From NCBI RefSeq assembly GCF_006715025.1, contig NZ_VFMK01000001.1, positions 186,001 through 250,000 of the forward strand: a stretch of DNA of 64,000 nucleotides, given 5' to 3'. A model generated the notes under the pieces. That model saw only the letters and a program-made list of their open reading frames with translations, did no database searches and was not told where the DNA came from. Shown in pieces: positions 35,386 to 45,152 of the stretch. The position numbers and the translations under genes were made by a program. The DNA is from Serratia fonticola. GTDB taxonomy: Bacteria > Pseudomonadota > Gammaproteobacteria > Enterobacterales > Enterobacteriaceae. Positions within the stretch are counted from its first letter, which is position 1. Every line of letters starts with the position of its first letter.

Positions 35386-36036
35386 TTAACGCAAAAAAAA
35401 CGTTATACATGCCACGCAGACAATTAGAACAAACAAAAAAATAATGTTTGCCAAGCTTACTTTTCTATTAGCGTAATATCTTATTTTTTTTACAACCCTA
35501 TCACTAAAACTCAATTTAGGGCTCACTTGACTCGTTTCTGCTTTTACACCCTCATTTATTTTATCATTTACCTCTTGATTTTCTGTTAATGGAAAATTGT
35601 CCAACTCGGTACTGTCATCACCACACAGATACTTTCTAATTAAATCATTAACGTCAGAACTTTTACTCTTTTCAATACTGATTTTTTTGTTCAGCGCAAG
35701 CCCTCTTCTTGGAACAGTAAGAATAGCGTCTTTATCCAGCCCTGAACTACGAAGACTTTTCCGTAAAATTGAAATATTCTGGTAGTATGTATTTAAAGCA
35801 ACAAATCGCCCAAACGACCTCCATACTTGTTCGATAAACTCGTCTCGAGACACTACATTGTACCTGCTATCGATCAGTAACATTAGGCACCTACTTGCAG
35901 GTATATTTAAACTCAAAACTTGTTTTTCACCATTATTGTCATATATCAATTTATGTATTTCGGGATAAAACCAAACTCTCTCATTTAAAATATAACAGAC
36001 CTCATTTTTGGAACTATTCACCAGGTCGTTTTCCAT
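35386..36036 (-). CDS. Membrane-anchored winged-helix regulator B, without periplasmic domain
   Basis: 216 residues. OmpR-type winged helix at about 15-115 (SLNIPASRCLMLLIDSRYNV ... YYQNISILRKSLRS ... ILTVPRRGLALNKK), a charged linker, and one membrane helix at the extreme C terminus (SLANIIFLFVLIVCVACITF then FLR stop). Unlike CadC or ToxR it has no periplasmic sensor, so signal input must come from a partner or the membrane. It is a paralogue of the protein encoded at 37322-38194. Confidence 0.78.
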   Translation of the reverse strand: MENDLVNSSKNEVCYILNERVWFYPEIHKLIYDNNGEKQVLSLNIPASRCLMLLIDSRYNVVSRDEFIEQVWRSFGRFVALNTYYQNISILRKSLRSSGLDKDAILTVPRRGLALNKKISIEKSKSSDVNDLIRKYLCGDDSTELDNFPLTENQEVNDKINEGVKAETSQVSPKLSFSDRVVKKIRYYANRKVSLANIIFLFVLIVCVACITFFLR

Positions 36037-36873
36037 AACATCATTCCTATACCTAATTTTCCTAAGTAATGTTCTATTTTTTGGGAGTTTAATTCACACT
36101 AGTAAGTAAAATAATTAACGAGAAAGAGGGTACTAATTTATAGCAATGTTATTATCAATAGCTAGGTGAGACACTATGATTTTTTAATAATACTACGATT
36201 CACATGATCGAATTTCATGCATAACGATGTCCCTCAAGATATCATTAAGACTGATAGGTCTAACGGGTACGTTTTGAGCGACATCAACTATAACAATGAC
36301 TTATGAGAACCATAGCCTTGAATCAGGATGAACCAATAGTGGACTCCTGTTAGCCTTTTAACTTATGCAAGACATATGGTTTTCCATTCAAAAACAAGAT
36401 GAATCCTGGAAAATACAAGGATAACTTCATATGATAGAAATTAAAATGAGATAAAACCTGTAATTATAATGGAATATTCTTAATGAATTAGTATGGATTC
36501 ATATCTGGAAAGGAGCAACGAGACTAGAGGGGTACTTGTAAATCGGCGGTATATGAACGCTCATATTAAAACCCTTATCACGCTAACACCACATGCTATA
36601 GATATGTTCTCCTGCAGCAACGAAAAATTTGCTCTTTCATACCAGGTAGGTAACCTCGATGAACATAATCGAGCGAATGTTTGGTAACAAATCTTACTTA
36701 CACCAATAACGTTGATGCTTAGTTTCTCTCAACCATGATTTTTAACCGTATAAGTCTATCCATTATGCCCTCCCTTCCCCCCGAGAATACAATATTATCA
36801 TATATAAAAACATCTTAGTGATAACCTGCATTTTAGGCGCAAAAACTTTTAAAGTAACATAATGAATAATAAA
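36037..36873. other. AT-rich gap between regulator B and the FidL-like gene
   Basis: About 840 bases. Only short frames occur, such as a 64-codon plus-strand frame at 36493 with AGGAGC inside it rather than before it. I see no repeats, insertion sequence ends or RNA gene. It probably holds the promoter of regulator B. Confidence 0.4.
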
Positions 36874-37332
36874 CTACTGTAAAGTACAAATAAATATAGG
36901 CAGAGATGCTGTTGTAAAAACCAAGCCATTTTTCCCTTGTTTATGAATCTCTATTCTAAACCCCCTATCTTTATAGAGATAAAAATCTGGAACAAGTGAA
37001 TTCAAAATTTTAGCTTGTGACTCAGTCAGCAAAGATTGGGTTGATACCATCGTAAACTCATTCCCTATACGAGAATAGTTAAACGACAAGTCCTGAGTTA
37101 TCACTCTAGGTTTTTGCCCTAACTCGCTGTATTCACCGATAGTTACCACTTCCCCAAAACTTCCCTGAAAAATATATTTAACCTGAACTAAATACTTTAC
37201 ATTATTCTTTTGGAAAGTTATTTTCCCCCGACAAGAAAAATTATTCTCGCGATGTTCAAGCCACGAATCCAATAAGAATGGCGTAGAGATAATTATTAGT
37301 AATAGAATAAAAAAAACTATTTTATTTTTCAT
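36874..37332 (-). CDS. Small bitopic membrane protein, FidL-like partner of regulator C
   Basis: 152 residues from ATG 37332, which overlaps the stop of the preceding regulator gene by 11 bases. One membrane helix (KIVFFILLLIIISTPFLLDS, residues 4-23), then a periplasmic domain with NFSCRGKITFQKNN and a terminal FICTLQ. The size, topology and coupling to a CadC-type regulator match the FidL-like proteins found beside MarT in Salmonella SPI-3. Sequence-level homology is likely but not provable here. Confidence 0.62.
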   Translation of the reverse strand: MKNKIVFFILLLIIISTPFLLDSWLEHRENNFSCRGKITFQKNNVKYLVQVKYIFQGSFGEVVTIGEYSELGQKPRVITQDLSFNYSRIGNEFTMVSTQSLLTESQAKILNSLVPDFYLYKDRGFRIEIHKQGKNGLVFTTASLPIFICTLQ

Positions 37333-38194
37333 CTTTTTGCTCAATGTAAAAATTTGAAAAGCACGATGCTGTATCTCTTTCGTTTTTATTACAAATATGC
37401 ACAAACACCTTAACTCCACGAGTGTCCATTGCAATAAAAGCTTTTTGTTCTGGTTGGCAATAAATGTTTTTTTGCTTGAAATAATTCAAATAATCGTCAT
37501 TCTCCCTTAAGCTATCACTACTCCTTTTAAATATAGCACATTGATTCACTTTACCAATCTCTTGGTAATCAGAAAAATAGTCATTATCTCTTTGAAACAA
37601 ATTATATAAATGAAGAGAAAAGAACAGAAATGACGTCAATAAAAAGGTAAACATCAGTGACATTTTCTTGTTATCATAGATTAACTGCAGTATTTTGTTT
37701 ACAAATAAAATTGTTAAAGATGTAAAACTCTCATTGGTAATAGCCTTAACATCTGAATCTGTCGATAATCCATGATCTGTAACAATAACACTATCTGTAG
37801 AAAATGAAGAATATGGAGTATTTAGAACTGTATTATCATCAGAAATATTACTATCATCTTCCAACAAGATTGCTGTACCTAAAAAACTGAAGCCTTCTCG
37901 AGGGACAGTATAAATAACATCTTCATCAAAACCAACGTTTCTAAAAGCCTTACGGATTAAAGAAATGTTCTGATATAAGGTATTCGTATTTGCATACTGC
38001 CCTTTATTTTCCCATACATGCAGGAAAAAATCTTCCTTTGTTACAATTTCCCCTTGTTTTTGGAGCAGTAAAAGCAAGCACCGGCTCGCAGGAGTATTTA
38101 GCGAAACGGTGTTATCCTCCCCAGAAACGGGCTGTAGAAGCTGCTTAGCTGGATGAAAATAGAGAGTGTTATTTATAAGAAATTTTATTTTCAT
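37322..38194 (-). CDS. Membrane-anchored winged-helix regulator C (CadC/MarT type)
   Basis: 290 residues from ATG 38194; a GTG six codons upstream is an alternative. DNA-binding winged helix at about 10-110 (LNTPASRCLLLLLQKQGEIV ... LYQNISLIRKAFRN ... VIYTVPREGFSFLG), Asp/Ser-rich linker, one membrane helix (KMSLMFTFLLTSFLFFSLHL, about 175-195) and a periplasmic domain of about 95 residues with four cysteines, which could sense redox or ligands. Coupled to the FidL-like gene downstream. Likely regulates pili or other island genes. Confidence 0.78.
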   Translation of the reverse strand: MKIKFLINNTLYFHPAKQLLQPVSGEDNTVSLNTPASRCLLLLLQKQGEIVTKEDFFLHVWENKGQYANTNTLYQNISLIRKAFRNVGFDEDVIYTVPREGFSFLGTAILLEDDSNISDDNTVLNTPYSSFSTDSVIVTDHGLSTDSDVKAITNESFTSLTILFVNKILQLIYDNKKMSLMFTFLLTSFLFFSLHLYNLFQRDNDYFSDYQEIGKVNQCAIFKRSSDSLRENDDYLNYFKQKNIYCQPEQKAFIAMDTRGVKVFVHICNKNERDTASCFSNFYIEQKDEK

Positions 38195-39335
38195 TGTCAG
38201 TATGCTATCCACCAGTTCTCATGATGACCTATGTAATAGTCATAGTATAATTCAGGAATAAAGAAAATCATAATTTCTTAGCTAGCTCCATTTAAACTAT
38301 GCTTTGCGGGTTACTTTTTTTGGATTTTCTATAGTATATTCAACAAATTACCCTATCGCACCAACCGAGAAAGCGTCAGCTTAATAGGACTTTACCCTAA
38401 AATAATAGTCCCAAATAATTTGACACTTAACATTGTAAAAAAATCTTTAGCAGTAAGAAAATAAATGATAGAGAATTTATAATCTGTAACAATCAAAAAG
38501 CCTTACAATTTATAGTTAAAAAATCACGAATTAATTATCACAATAATTTAAATAGTGAGAATGATAACCATATAATGAATAATTTTCATAGAGAATTAGG
38601 TTAATTAATATCGGCGGAAATATTTCTATCGCGATGACAGATAAAAACACTTCAAGAATGGCCATGGCCAATGTTCTAACAATAGCCATTATATTATTGG
38701 AATGTGATACAAGATATTATGGAAACACCGATAGATATGTCTACTTAAAGGAAAACATGTACATCCACTTTTACACCAGAGTTGCTGTTCACGTTAATCT
38801 TAAGCACATACACCGGGTTTACATTCTAGATCAGGAATGTAACGATAGAATTGCCCTTTTACCCGCCATTTTGATTTAATCACAACGCACTTGTCTAAAA
38901 AGTAAAGAGGAATGATGTAAAGCCATATCTCATCCAGACGAGCAATCTGGCCTCGTGTATTTAGCAAGAGCATTTATGTTAAGCCCAATATAATTCTGCC
39001 AATGTTATCTTAAATCATAGATAAGAAAACAATCGCGTTATGAAAAAAAGAAAAAGCAGATAATATGGAAACATTAAAACCGATAAAATAATCATTAAAA
39101 TCAGACAGTTACCACCAGTCACCAATCTTAATTAAACATCTTATTTTTTCTTATCTATTTTTTTACGGACATTATAATTAATAAGAAAAAATTACTAAGA
39201 AGAATCTCAAGGTAACGGTAGTATATTCGCCTCATTCAATCCAGCAGAGTAATCTCTATGTATTTGCATTATATTTAAAAATATCAAAATGCGTTATAAA
39301 AACTGAAACATAATTAGATCATACAGGAAATATTA
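38195..39335. other. Long AT-rich gap between regulator C and LuxR-type regulator D
   Basis: About 1.1 kb with divergent promoters expected at each end. A plus-strand frame of 81 codons at 38634 (start MTDKNTSRMAMANVLTIAII) has no ribosome site and no known family. No insertion sequence, phage or RNA gene seen. The length is unusual for an enterobacterial regulatory gap. Confidence 0.4.
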
Positions 39336-39932
39336 GTGATTATCATCAAATCAAACTATCCTTGCCCATTAAGTAATGTTAGTTTCAAGCAAATAATCGA
39401 TGAGTTGAATACACAATGTAATCATCCATATAACGTAAATGATTGTCATATTGACTTTATAGATGGTGACTCAACAAAAATAAATTTCTTTGCGAAACAG
39501 GTATATCTGAAAAGAAAGAAAAACATGAATGTCTTTATGGTGACATTAGCATCTAAAATGGATAATTATTCACCTGTGATTAATCATCTTTCTGATATCG
39601 TGGTGAGTAAAAACGTTGACTATGACACGTTAAAAAAAGAAATTGAAAAAATGTTAAACGTCCCCCCAAAAGCGAGAGAGGATTTATTCTTTGGTGATAT
39701 CTGGGGTGACATTTTGAACCAATCACAAAAAGAATATAAGGTTTTAGAGCTTTTATTTAAGGGATACTCACAAAACCAGATTGCTAAAATGCTAAACTTG
39801 TCAGTAAAAACCATAAGTGGTTATAAAGTTCGCGCGGTAAAAAGACATGGCCTAAGAAACTTTAATGAACTATATATGCGCAAATTCAATAATGAACTGA
39901 ATAGACATATTATTCACGAGCATGATAGATAG
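39336..39932 (+). CDS. LuxR-family DNA-binding regulator D
   Basis: 198 residues from GTG 39336, seven bases after AGGA. The N-terminal about 120 residues show no recognisable receiver motif. The C-terminal helix-turn-helix (LNQSQKEYKVLELLFKGYSQ, QIAKMLNLSVKTISGYKVRA) is a clear GerE/LuxR domain. It is on the plus strand, convergent with the next LuxR-like gene. Probably one of the local fimbrial regulators. Confidence 0.8.
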   Translation: MIIIKSNYPCPLSNVSFKQIIDELNTQCNHPYNVNDCHIDFIDGDSTKINFFAKQVYLKRKKNMNVFMVTLASKMDNYSPVINHLSDIVVSKNVDYDTLKKEIEKMLNVPPKAREDLFFGDIWGDILNQSQKEYKVLELLFKGYSQNQIAKMLNLSVKTISGYKVRAVKRHGLRNFNELYMRKFNNELNRHIIHEHDR

Positions 39933-39977
39933 AATAATAATATATAGCCATTTAAACATGAGCAAACGAGGTATACA

Positions 39978-40703
39978 TTACTCTCTGAAGTTGTGGGAAA
40001 AACATGACAAATTAACCAAGCGTTTTAGTTGACGTCGGTTAAAGCTGGCAAAAAAATGGCTCGATGAACCTACACCCAGTTTTGTCAGCGCTTTATTTTT
40101 ATAATTGCTTAGCTTCTTTATGTTTTTCCCACTTTTAGTACTTATTTTTTTGATGCATTTAAATTTTGAAATTTCCATTAGTATATTTTTTTCACTCTCA
40201 GATATAGTAGGTATTGTTTTACTTTTATTATCTTCAACATAAATCATATCCGTGAGCATATTAATTAGCAAACTCACATCATCATCCTTGTTATAAATAT
40301 TCCCAGAATAAAAGTAGAGTATGTTTAATGGGAGGGTCCGTCTGTTAAATCTGTGGGTAAAGAGTATTTTAGGATATCTGCTATGAATTGAATTAAACTT
40401 ATCCAACCAGATAAACACATCAAGCATTGAAAAATCAATACCATTAGCATCAATAATAATTACATCCCACCGCTGATCAGATGATGCATTTAACGCTGTT
40501 AATGAGAAAAAACTTTTCACTACCGTTTTTTCCCCATACGTACTTTCAAGTAAGCATTTAATTCCCATGCATGATAGTTTGTCTTCATCCAAAATAGCTA
40601 TATTTAAACATTCCTTCGCATTAATATCGATATGAAAATTAGATAAAAAAATAGAAAGTGGTATGTTACTTCCTTCATTTTTATTATGGACGGAAAAATT
40701 CAT
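39978..40703 (-). CDS. LuxR-like regulator E with divergent DNA-binding domain
   Basis: 241 residues. The N-terminal part has receiver-like strands (LNIAILDEDKLSCMGIKCLL and WDVIIIDANGIDF, with an Asp in the phosphorylation position). The C-terminal part looks like a LuxR domain (TISESEKNILMEISKFKCIK ... KALTKLGVGSSSHFFAS), but the recognition helix SGKNIKKLSNYKNKA departs from the usual KTVS pattern. It is 184 bases upstream-side of the adhesin gene end, on the same strand as pilus operon 2 but after it. Confidence 0.65.
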   Translation of the reverse strand: MNFSVHNKNEGSNIPLSIFLSNFHIDINAKECLNIAILDEDKLSCMGIKCLLESTYGEKTVVKSFFSLTALNASSDQRWDVIIIDANGIDFSMLDVFIWLDKFNSIHSRYPKILFTHRFNRRTLPLNILYFYSGNIYNKDDDVSLLINMLTDMIYVEDNKSKTIPTISESEKNILMEISKFKCIKKISTKSGKNIKKLSNYKNKALTKLGVGSSSHFFASFNRRQLKRLVNLSCFSHNFRE

Positions 40704-40886
40704 AAGCTAACATCATCCTGTATATTGAAAAGGGTAATTTTTTCTTTAGCTGATATAAATTACATAGTCGGAATTAATACTACTTCGATAATACATACCC
40801 AACGGGATTGATATCACGCCTTATATATTAAAAGCGTGATATTCTTCTTGGCGACCCTCCATAAATAATGCTTATAGTTAAGTTCA

Positions 40887-41912
40887 TCATTGGTATGAGA
40901 ACGTTAAACTTGCCAATGCGTTTGCATTACCTACAGTAATATCTCCCGTTTGTACATATTTCGCCGTGAGTGGAACACTAACTGTGGTATCACCAACCTG
41001 GGTTTTAACCAGAATAACCTGCCCTGTTGTTCCCTTCAATGAGCTATCAGGACCCAAATACAAAGGATTCGAGCCACCATCCAAGAAGAACTGAACGCCA
41101 ATACCTTTAGCTTGTGAATCTGACGTTAAACTTAAAATGTTCCCAGTGTTTGTTGTATCACTTTGATCGGTTAATACCATTCCAACTGTTACATTTGCAT
41201 CACAATTTAGACTGACAGTTGCTGATACGCCAGCTGAATGGCTACCCACTCCCTTAAATTCCCTCTCGCTGATGTCTCCCATTGGGAAGTTCAAGATCGA
41301 CTGATCGACATCACATCCATTCGCACTAATATTAATCGTTGTCGGTTTAATAATTATTTTTGATGTTGCACTATAACCACTTCCGCTTTCATAACCGGTC
41401 ATTATCGCCGCACTGATCTCTGGGGTAGTGATAGTTCCGGTTACTAAACGACTGTTTGTCTTAATAAAATAGACTTGTACATTAAATCCTATCTGGTTTA
41501 TTAAACCACTCCACGTTAGCGTCTCCTTATCAGTCAATGGAATAAATGTGGATGACTTTGTATCTTTTACTCCGATAATAAAGCCAACCCCAGGAACTCC
41601 GCTTTCATAAACACCATAGGTGATACCCCCCATAGTCACGGTGATACCAGAGGGTTGTATGCTACTATCCAGCTTTACACTTGCAGATGTGCATAGATAA
41701 AAAATATTACTGCAGGAAAAAACGTTATCAATACTTGCGGTTGTCGCACTATCCATCGGTTGCCCAAATACTGATGCATCTGCGTTTTGTGTGATGTTAA
41801 TGGGCCTGGGCGAAAGTATCATTTGTGGTGTAGTTACCGTTATCGCCTGTACAGAAAGGCTGCAAAACAATATGGTAATGTGAAGTAGATTCTTGACTAT
41901 TTGACGTAGCAT
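40887..41912 (-). CDS. Fimbrial tip adhesin-like protein of chaperone-usher operon 2
   Basis: 341 residues. Signal peptide ending VQA, an N-terminal domain with a cysteine pair (FSCSNIFYLCTS), then a pilin domain starting near residue 200 (INISANGCDVDQSILNFPMG) and ending ALASLTFSYQ. Last gene of the operon and longer than a simple pilin, hence a probable adhesin. No sequence similarity by eye to the operon 1 adhesin in the N-terminal domain, so the two pili likely bind different receptors. Confidence 0.82.
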   Translation of the reverse strand: MLRQIVKNLLHITILFCSLSVQAITVTTPQMILSPRPINITQNADASVFGQPMDSATTASIDNVFSCSNIFYLCTSASVKLDSSIQPSGITVTMGGITYGVYESGVPGVGFIIGVKDTKSSTFIPLTDKETLTWSGLINQIGFNVQVYFIKTNSRLVTGTITTPEISAAIMTGYESGSGYSATSKIIIKPTTINISANGCDVDQSILNFPMGDISEREFKGVGSHSAGVSATVSLNCDANVTVGMVLTDQSDTTNTGNILSLTSDSQAKGIGVQFFLDGGSNPLYLGPDSSLKGTTGQVILVKTQVGDTTVSVPLTAKYVQTGDITVGNANALASLTFSYQ

Positions 41913-42002
41913 AATTCATATTCCGTTTAAAACTGCCCCCTGCTATATCCGGTCAGATACCGAATAAAAATGAGAGCATTAATCCATAAATTTAATATAT
42001 TG

Positions 42003-42512
42003 TTATGGAAATGAGACTGTGTAAGTTGCAATCGCATTAGCATCACCAGGAGTGACCAATCGCCCTGTGGGAACATATTGGGCATAAAATTGCAACTCAG
42101 CATCGTTGCCACCAGTAATTGGAAAATTTTTAGAAGAAACGTTCATAGGGATAATCGTTTTATCTTCATCCATAAGCTTGATTGCTACCCCCTTAGCGTC
42201 GCCTGAAGATATCCCTAATAACTGGTTATTATCCGCATCCAATTGCCCGGAAAACGTTACCGTAGCCCCTGTAACCGAGGCAGCACAATCCCGTAGTTGA
42301 ATTTTAAAAGGAACTTCTGGCGTTTTAATTTCCGACATTGAAAATTGTGTGCGGTTTACTTCATGCATATCAACCTTGATCAGTTCAGATTCTGAATCAA
42401 GGGTGCAACCGCTCGCCATGATATTGCCGCTCACATTTATAAAAGTGTCATAACTCCAGGCCATGTTTACCCAAAACACACAATAAACAATGAATAATAT
42501 TTTTCTAATCAT
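42003..42512 (-). CDS. Minor fimbrial subunit of operon 2
   Basis: 169 residues from ATG 42512, nine bases after AGGTG; the frame extends a few codons upstream to a GTG inside the usher end. Signal peptide, donor-strand region (INVSGNIMASGCTLDSE), second cysteine in QLRDCAAS and the pilin tail YAQYVPTGRLVTPGDANAIA. Located between usher and adhesin, as for adaptor subunits such as FimF/FimG. Confidence 0.87.
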   Translation of the reverse strand: MIRKILFIVYCVFWVNMAWSYDTFINVSGNIMASGCTLDSESELIKVDMHEVNRTQFSMSEIKTPEVPFKIQLRDCAASVTGATVTFSGQLDADNNQLLGISSGDAKGVAIKLMDEDKTIIPMNVSSKNFPITGGNDAELQFYAQYVPTGRLVTPGDANAIATYTVSFP

Positions 42513-42514
42513 CT

Positions 42515-45112
42515 TTATTGGCACCTCACCGTAGCGTTATAAATTCCGGTTGTCTCATTAGGTTTCAATCCACTGATATCATAGGCAATAGTACAAGATT
42601 GATGCTCTCTGCTTCCCCACTGGGCGACTAACTGGCCTTTCTGTGATAAGCCACTGATATAAACCATCCCAGTATCGTCAATAATCCCAGCGTTTGTATT
42701 ACCGTTCGTCGTGGACACTATCGTACCAAATGGTAGCAATTTTCCCGCATCGCCTAATACTTTGAACATGGCCTTTTTACCGACACGAGCTTTAAATGAT
42801 GCCCTAACCATTGCACCTTCTGTCGGTACTACCGTTTTGAACGCATCATCTAATTCAACATCCTGACCTAATGTGTCTATATTTAGCTGAACTCGGTTTT
42901 CGCGGTAAGCTGTCGCATAAGGAATGATTGCATATCCACGGTTATCCGTCTTGATACCGGTACCATTCACAACAGTGACACCAGATGCGCCTTCCGCATC
43001 AACAAGAATATTTGTATTACCCAGTTGCTGTCCTAACGTGAGCCCATTTTCATGTACAACCATCCCACCACTAACGCCATACTTTATGAATCGACTGTCG
43101 CTAGAGTAGCTATAACCCAGATCTGTATTGCCATAGCGCCCCTTATAATTCACAGAAGCATTACCACCATTAGACGAATTCCTTCGATAATACTGATTGA
43201 TGCTATAGCTCAGTTCATTATCCTCAAAAGCATTTCCACTCAGACCAACACTTTCCATACGATCGCCATTGCTCGCATTCATCATGGAAGTATTAATCCT
43301 CACAGAGCTTACCGATGTTTTAGGCAATAGATTAGCCAGAGGTAACGACAGTGACATATTGAATACTTTATCAACTCCCGTAGCCCAGGGATTTTTATTC
43401 TCTGAGTAGGATAATGTATATGAAAGTGCCCCTTTATTTCCTGAGTAACCTATCTGTTTGTTAGTCGCAGATTTTTCTGTATTCCAGTAGTTCTGGTTAT
43501 TAAAAGAGATATAAGCCGAACCATAATCACCCAAGCTTTGTGAGAGTAAAATTTGTGACATACTCTTTTTTGCATAGCGTAAGTTGTAGCTATTAGATAC
43601 GTTGCTAACAGGTTTACCATTCTCATCAATGTTATATTCAACCTGTTCTCCTACCATACTCTTATACGCAGTATCACCAAGAGAATAAAAGCCTGCGGTT
43701 GAATAGCGATAGGTAGCAAAATTCAGGTTAGTACCAAAATCAGTAATTGATTTGGCATAGCGTAACAATATTGAGTTACCACTGTATTTTTCACCATCAG
43801 CCAACACGCTATCTGCATGGGTAATGTCAGTAGAGATAGCCCCCCATCTCCCCATATTACGAGCAGCCCCCATTGCGACTGCCTGGTATTTTTCCGCAAG
43901 CTGTGTACCACCATACAATGTCCAGCCAGCACCCACGCCCCAAAATAAAGAACCCTGGAAATATAGTGGGTTATCCTGCACATCATCATAGCCAGTACGG
44001 TATTCACCAGCGCTCACGGCATACTTCACATGCCCTTCTCTGACGAGATTAGGAACACTGGAATAAGGTACCATGTAACTTATGAGCTGTCCGTTTTCCT
44101 CTTCTATCTCAACCTGTAGATCGCCACTAGACGACGTTGGATAGAGATCATCAATCAAAAATGCGCCTGGTGGAACAAATGTCTGATAAATGACATTATT
44201 ATTTTGTCTAATTGTGACTTTTGCGTTGCTTTTGGCAATACCTCTCACCGTTGGTGCAAACCCCTGCTGGCTATCGGGCAACATTGAATCTTGTGATTCA
44301 AGTTGTATCCCCCGCAGGCCTACGGAATCAAAAACGTTGAATGATGTGTTAGTATCACCTAGCGTAAGCTGGCTGCGTAAAAAAAGAATATTACGCTGTA
44401 AATAACTATTAATATAGCTCCACTTACCACCATTCTGGTTATTATAGTTCCAGTTTTGTTGATTTCTGAAACGCCACTCACCCCAATTGACCCCGCCATT
44501 CAAACCAAGAAAATAACTTTGGCGATTGGACGTATTTTCGTTTCGATAATGGTAATCACTACCATTAAACGTATAGTTAAGCATAGCAATGGGTAAACCG
44601 CTATCCCACATTTCGGGCGGAATATATCCCTTAGCACTTTTATCCATAAATACTTGAGGAATAGAGAAATAGACTATCATCGCTTGCTGATCAAAACGCA
44701 CAGATAAATCAGGGATTTGGGCAAAATCAACACATTTCGCATCAGCTGGAATTTTCAAAGCATCCAACGCTGTTTTGCTAACTCCAAGTTCAGCAAGCTC
44801 CAGATATGACATACATGGCAATAATACAGCTTCTGTTTTCTCTTGTTTTACTTCAAATAACAGAGAGGATTTTTTAACGTGATTTTTATTAACATAAACT
44901 TCAACTTGATAGGTTCCCGGAAGCAACTCGAGACCTTGTTCAAACGAAGATAAATCTGCAATATTAGTGTTGTTTTCGTTAATAAAATCCGGGTTAAATT
45001 TATAAGCTGCTGCGTTACATTTACCTACACCAGAACCGGCCAGTAATGCAACCCCTACAACCCAAAAAAAATGATTGCATTTTTTTTCGTAATTTTCAAT
45101 ATCCATATTCAT
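42515..45112 (-). CDS. Outer-membrane usher of chaperone-usher operon 2
   Basis: 865 residues if started at ATG 45112; the frame is open further upstream and the exact start is uncertain because no strong ribosome site is near. Signal segment around HFFWVVGVALLAGSGVGKCN, then YKFNPDFINENNTNIADLSS as usher N-terminal domain, the barrel motifs GDTNTSFNVFDSVGLRGIQL and GFAPTVRGIAKSNAKVTIRQ, and a C-terminal plug/CTD ending NATVRCQ. Clearly a paralogue of the operon 1 usher but quite diverged and more AT-rich. Confidence 0.94.
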   Translation of the reverse strand: MNMDIENYEKKCNHFFWVVGVALLAGSGVGKCNAAAYKFNPDFINENNTNIADLSSFEQGLELLPGTYQVEVYVNKNHVKKSSLLFEVKQEKTEAVLLPCMSYLELAELGVSKTALDALKIPADAKCVDFAQIPDLSVRFDQQAMIVYFSIPQVFMDKSAKGYIPPEMWDSGLPIAMLNYTFNGSDYHYRNENTSNRQSYFLGLNGGVNWGEWRFRNQQNWNYNNQNGGKWSYINSYLQRNILFLRSQLTLGDTNTSFNVFDSVGLRGIQLESQDSMLPDSQQGFAPTVRGIAKSNAKVTIRQNNNVIYQTFVPPGAFLIDDLYPTSSSGDLQVEIEEENGQLISYMVPYSSVPNLVREGHVKYAVSAGEYRTGYDDVQDNPLYFQGSLFWGVGAGWTLYGGTQLAEKYQAVAMGAARNMGRWGAISTDITHADSVLADGEKYSGNSILLRYAKSITDFGTNLNFATYRYSTAGFYSLGDTAYKSMVGEQVEYNIDENGKPVSNVSNSYNLRYAKKSMSQILLSQSLGDYGSAYISFNNQNYWNTEKSATNKQIGYSGNKGALSYTLSYSENKNPWATGVDKVFNMSLSLPLANLLPKTSVSSVRINTSMMNASNGDRMESVGLSGNAFEDNELSYSINQYYRRNSSNGGNASVNYKGRYGNTDLGYSYSSDSRFIKYGVSGGMVVHENGLTLGQQLGNTNILVDAEGASGVTVVNGTGIKTDNRGYAIIPYATAYRENRVQLNIDTLGQDVELDDAFKTVVPTEGAMVRASFKARVGKKAMFKVLGDAGKLLPFGTIVSTTNGNTNAGIIDDTGMVYISGLSQKGQLVAQWGSREHQSCTIAYDISGLKPNETTGIYNATVRCQ

Positions 45113-45152
45113 ATAGTCCGAATACTTCCTGGTGAAAAGCATCAATAACACA

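Noticed and set aside
36338..36352. Similarity between AGTGGACTCCTGTT here and AGTAGACTCCTGTT near 48117, considered as insertion-sequence ends
   Set aside because: Only about 13-14 bases, no inverted partner, no transposase fragment nearby; chance cannot be excluded.
38634..38879. 81-codon plus-strand frame with a short hydrophobic stretch
   Set aside because: No ribosome-binding site and no family resemblance; AT-rich sequence gives many such frames.
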